Shown in pieces: positions 54,117 through 55,304 of a stretch of DNA of 55,304 bases. Every line of letters starts with the position of its first letter. Position 1 is the first letter of the stretch. The notes beneath the pieces were generated by a model, which ran no database searches, was not told the origin of the DNA, and saw only the letters and a program-made list of their open reading frames with translations. The position numbers were made by a program, and so were the translations under genes. The stretch comes from an uncultured Synechococcaceae cyanobacterium (GTDB lineage: Bacteria > Cyanobacteriota > Cyanobacteriia > PCC-6307 > Cyanobiaceae): assembly GCA_903907855.1 (NCBI GenBank), contig CAIVPT010000130.1:1-55304 (forward strand). Reading direction: 5' to 3'.

Positions 54117-55304
54117 ATGGTCTCCTTCCTCACCGTCGACGACGTCACGCAGATTTTTCCCCTGGCCGATGGTGGCCGCTATGTGGCCCTCAAGGACATC
54201 GACCTGGAGATCCGCGAGGGCGAATTCGTCTCGCTGATCGGCCATTCCGGCTGCGGCAAGAGCACCCTGCTCAACCTGCTGGCGGGCCTGGCGCAGGCCA
54301 GCCATGGCGGCATCCTGATCGATGGGCGGGAGGTAACCGAGCCGGGGCCCGACCGGATGGTGGTGTTTCAGAACTATTCGCTGCTGCCCTGGCAGACCGT
54401 GCGCCAGAACGTGGCGCTGGCGGTGAACCGGGTGATGGGCCAGCTGAGCGCAGCCGAGCGGCGCGAGATCGTGGAGCGCAACCTGGCGATGGTGGGGCTG
54501 GCGGCCGCCGCCGAGACATTTCCGGCGGAGCTCTCGGGCGGCATGAAGCAGCGGGTGGCGATCGCCCGCGCCCTGTCGATCCGCCCGCGGCTGCTGCTGC
54601 TCGATGAACCCTTCGGCGCCCTCGATGCGCTGACGCGCGGCAATCTGCAGGAGCAGCTGATGCGCATCTGCCAGGAGGCTGGCGTCACCACCGTGATGGT
54701 GACCCACGACGTGGATGAGGCCCTGCTGCTCTCCGACCGGGTGGTGATGATGACCAACGGTCCGGAGGCGGGCATCGGCCAGATCCTGCCGGTGCCGTTC
54801 GCGCGGCCCCGCCAGCGGTTGGCGGTGATGGAGCACCCCGACTACTACCGGTTGCGCAGCGAGCTGATCGGCTTCCTGCAGCAACAGCGGCGCCTGCGCC
54901 AGCGCCGGGCCACCAGCGCCGCCGCAGTTGCCGCGAGCGCACCGCCCGCCGCAGCCGCCGCGGCCCCCGCCAGCACCCCCACCACGGTGCGGCTCGGCTA
55001 CCTCCCGGGCCTCGACATCGCCCCGCTGGCGATGGCGATGGATCGCCACCTGTTCGATCAGGAGCGGGTAACGGTGATCCCGGTGCCGTTCGCCAACTGG
55101 GAACGGCTGGAGGAACGGCTGCGGGAGGGCGACCTGCAGGCGGCGATCACCTCCGCCTCCACACCGCTGGCCCTCGCCCTTGGCCTGAACGGCAGCAGCC
55201 CCTGGCCGGCGATCACGCCGATGACGGTGAGCCGCAACGGCAATGCCTTCTGCCTGGCCCGGCGCTTCCGGGAGGCTGGCGTACGCAGCCGGGCCGACCT
55301 GGCG
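54117..55304 (+). CDS. nrtC: Nitrate ABC transporter ATPase with NrtA-like domain, NrtC (partial)
   Basis: The frame stays open for 396 codons to the window edge. Residues 1-260 are an ABC ATPase: Walker A GHSGCGKST, Q-loop VVFQNYSLLPWQ, signature LSGGMKQR, Walker B LLLLDEP, and the His-loop VTHDVDEA. After an Ala/Pro-rich linker, a domain like NrtA begins with VRLGYLPGLDIAPLAMAM. This fused C-terminal domain marks NrtC, not NrtD, and in other cyanobacteria it mediates ammonium- and nitrate-linked inhibition of uptake. The rest of the gene and probably nrtD and narB lie beyond the window. Confidence 0.95.
   Translation, partial: MVSFLTVDDVTQIFPLADGGRYVALKDIDLEIREGEFVSLIGHSGCGKSTLLNLLAGLAQASHGGILIDGREVTEPGPDRMVVFQNYSLLPWQTVRQNVALAVNRVMGQLSAAERREIVERNLAMVGLAAAAETFPAELSGGMKQRVAIARALSIRPRLLLLDEPFGALDALTRGNLQEQLMRICQEAGVTTVMVTHDVDEALLLSDRVVMMTNGPEAGIGQILPVPFARPRQRLAVMEHPDYYRLRSELIGFLQQQRRLRQRRATSAAAVAASAPPAAAAAAPASTPTTVRLGYLPGLDIAPLAMAMDRHLFDQERVTVIPVPFANWERLEERLREGDLQAAITSASTPLALALGLNGSSPWPAITPMTVSRNGNAFCLARRFREAGVRSRADLA

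Noticed and set aside
54117-55304. The ABC ATPase at the window end as NrtD
   Set aside because: A NrtA-like domain begins after the ATPase and linker, which is the NrtC layout; NrtD has no such domain.

Overview
The window is a stretch of a GC-rich (roughly two-thirds G+C by eye) cyanobacterial chromosome, most likely a Synechococcus/Cyanobium-type alpha-cyanobacterium. Evidence: a psbK photosystem II gene, several cyanobacteria-restricted families (DUF3155, DUF4079, DUF1997, DUF3598, DUF2811, cyAbrB), the ABC-type nitrate transporter NrtABC with NarM, and at least 15 hand-counted copies of the HIP1 octamer GCGATCGC. Gene order is compact, with many 4-nt ATGA overlaps. I saw no prophage, insertion sequence or CRISPR array.

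Layout. 0-6.4 kb: a CNNM/CBS membrane protein, a Gfo/Idh/MocA oxidoreductase, a long GH15/phosphorylase-kinase-like protein and a divergent WecG/TagA glycosyltransferase. 6.4-7.6 kb: a lower-GC island with a secreted protein carrying a PEP-CTERM-like tail, then psbK. 7.7-15.2 kb: tgt, cobS, a soluble sensor kinase of Hik2/CSK type, DUF3155, an esterase, purH, DUF4079, DUF1997. 15.3-24.4 kb: ispH, sfsA, murJ, three small cyanobacterial genes, tRNA-Arg(ACG), glyA, a WecA/TagO-like transferase, cinA, cyAbrB. 24.7-29.7 kb: DUF2811, a D-2-hydroxyacid dehydrogenase, leuCD, DUF3598, a glutaredoxin, a hypothetical. 29.8-35.6 kb: an EAL-sensor-GGDEF protein, a deletion remnant of a flavin amine oxidase, and sdhCAB. 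35.6-42.7 kb: an MFS transporter, a translationally coupled ligand-binding protein / histidine kinase / response regulator trio, and ppk. 42.8-46.1 kb: a group 2 sigma factor, a phytol-kinase-like protein, a small unknown gene preceded by a CIRCE-like inverted repeat, and DAHP synthase.

46.2-55.3 kb is a nitrate-assimilation block. On the minus strand nirA is followed by a HEAT-CbiX fusion and cobA (uroporphyrinogen III methyltransferase), which together could supply NirA's siroheme. On the plus strand lie a TrpD-like phosphoribosyltransferase homologue, narM, nrtA, nrtB and an nrtC cut by the window end. Both nirA and nrtA are preceded by NtcA-like GTN10AC sites followed by TTATGGG-containing -10 regions.

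Most interesting for follow-up: the HEAT-CbiX fusion inside the nitrite reductase operon, the three-gene ligand-sensing unit, the EAL-sensor-GGDEF architecture, the CIRCE-like operator before an unknown gene, and the amine oxidase ghost. All assignments are from reading the sequence; no database search was possible.
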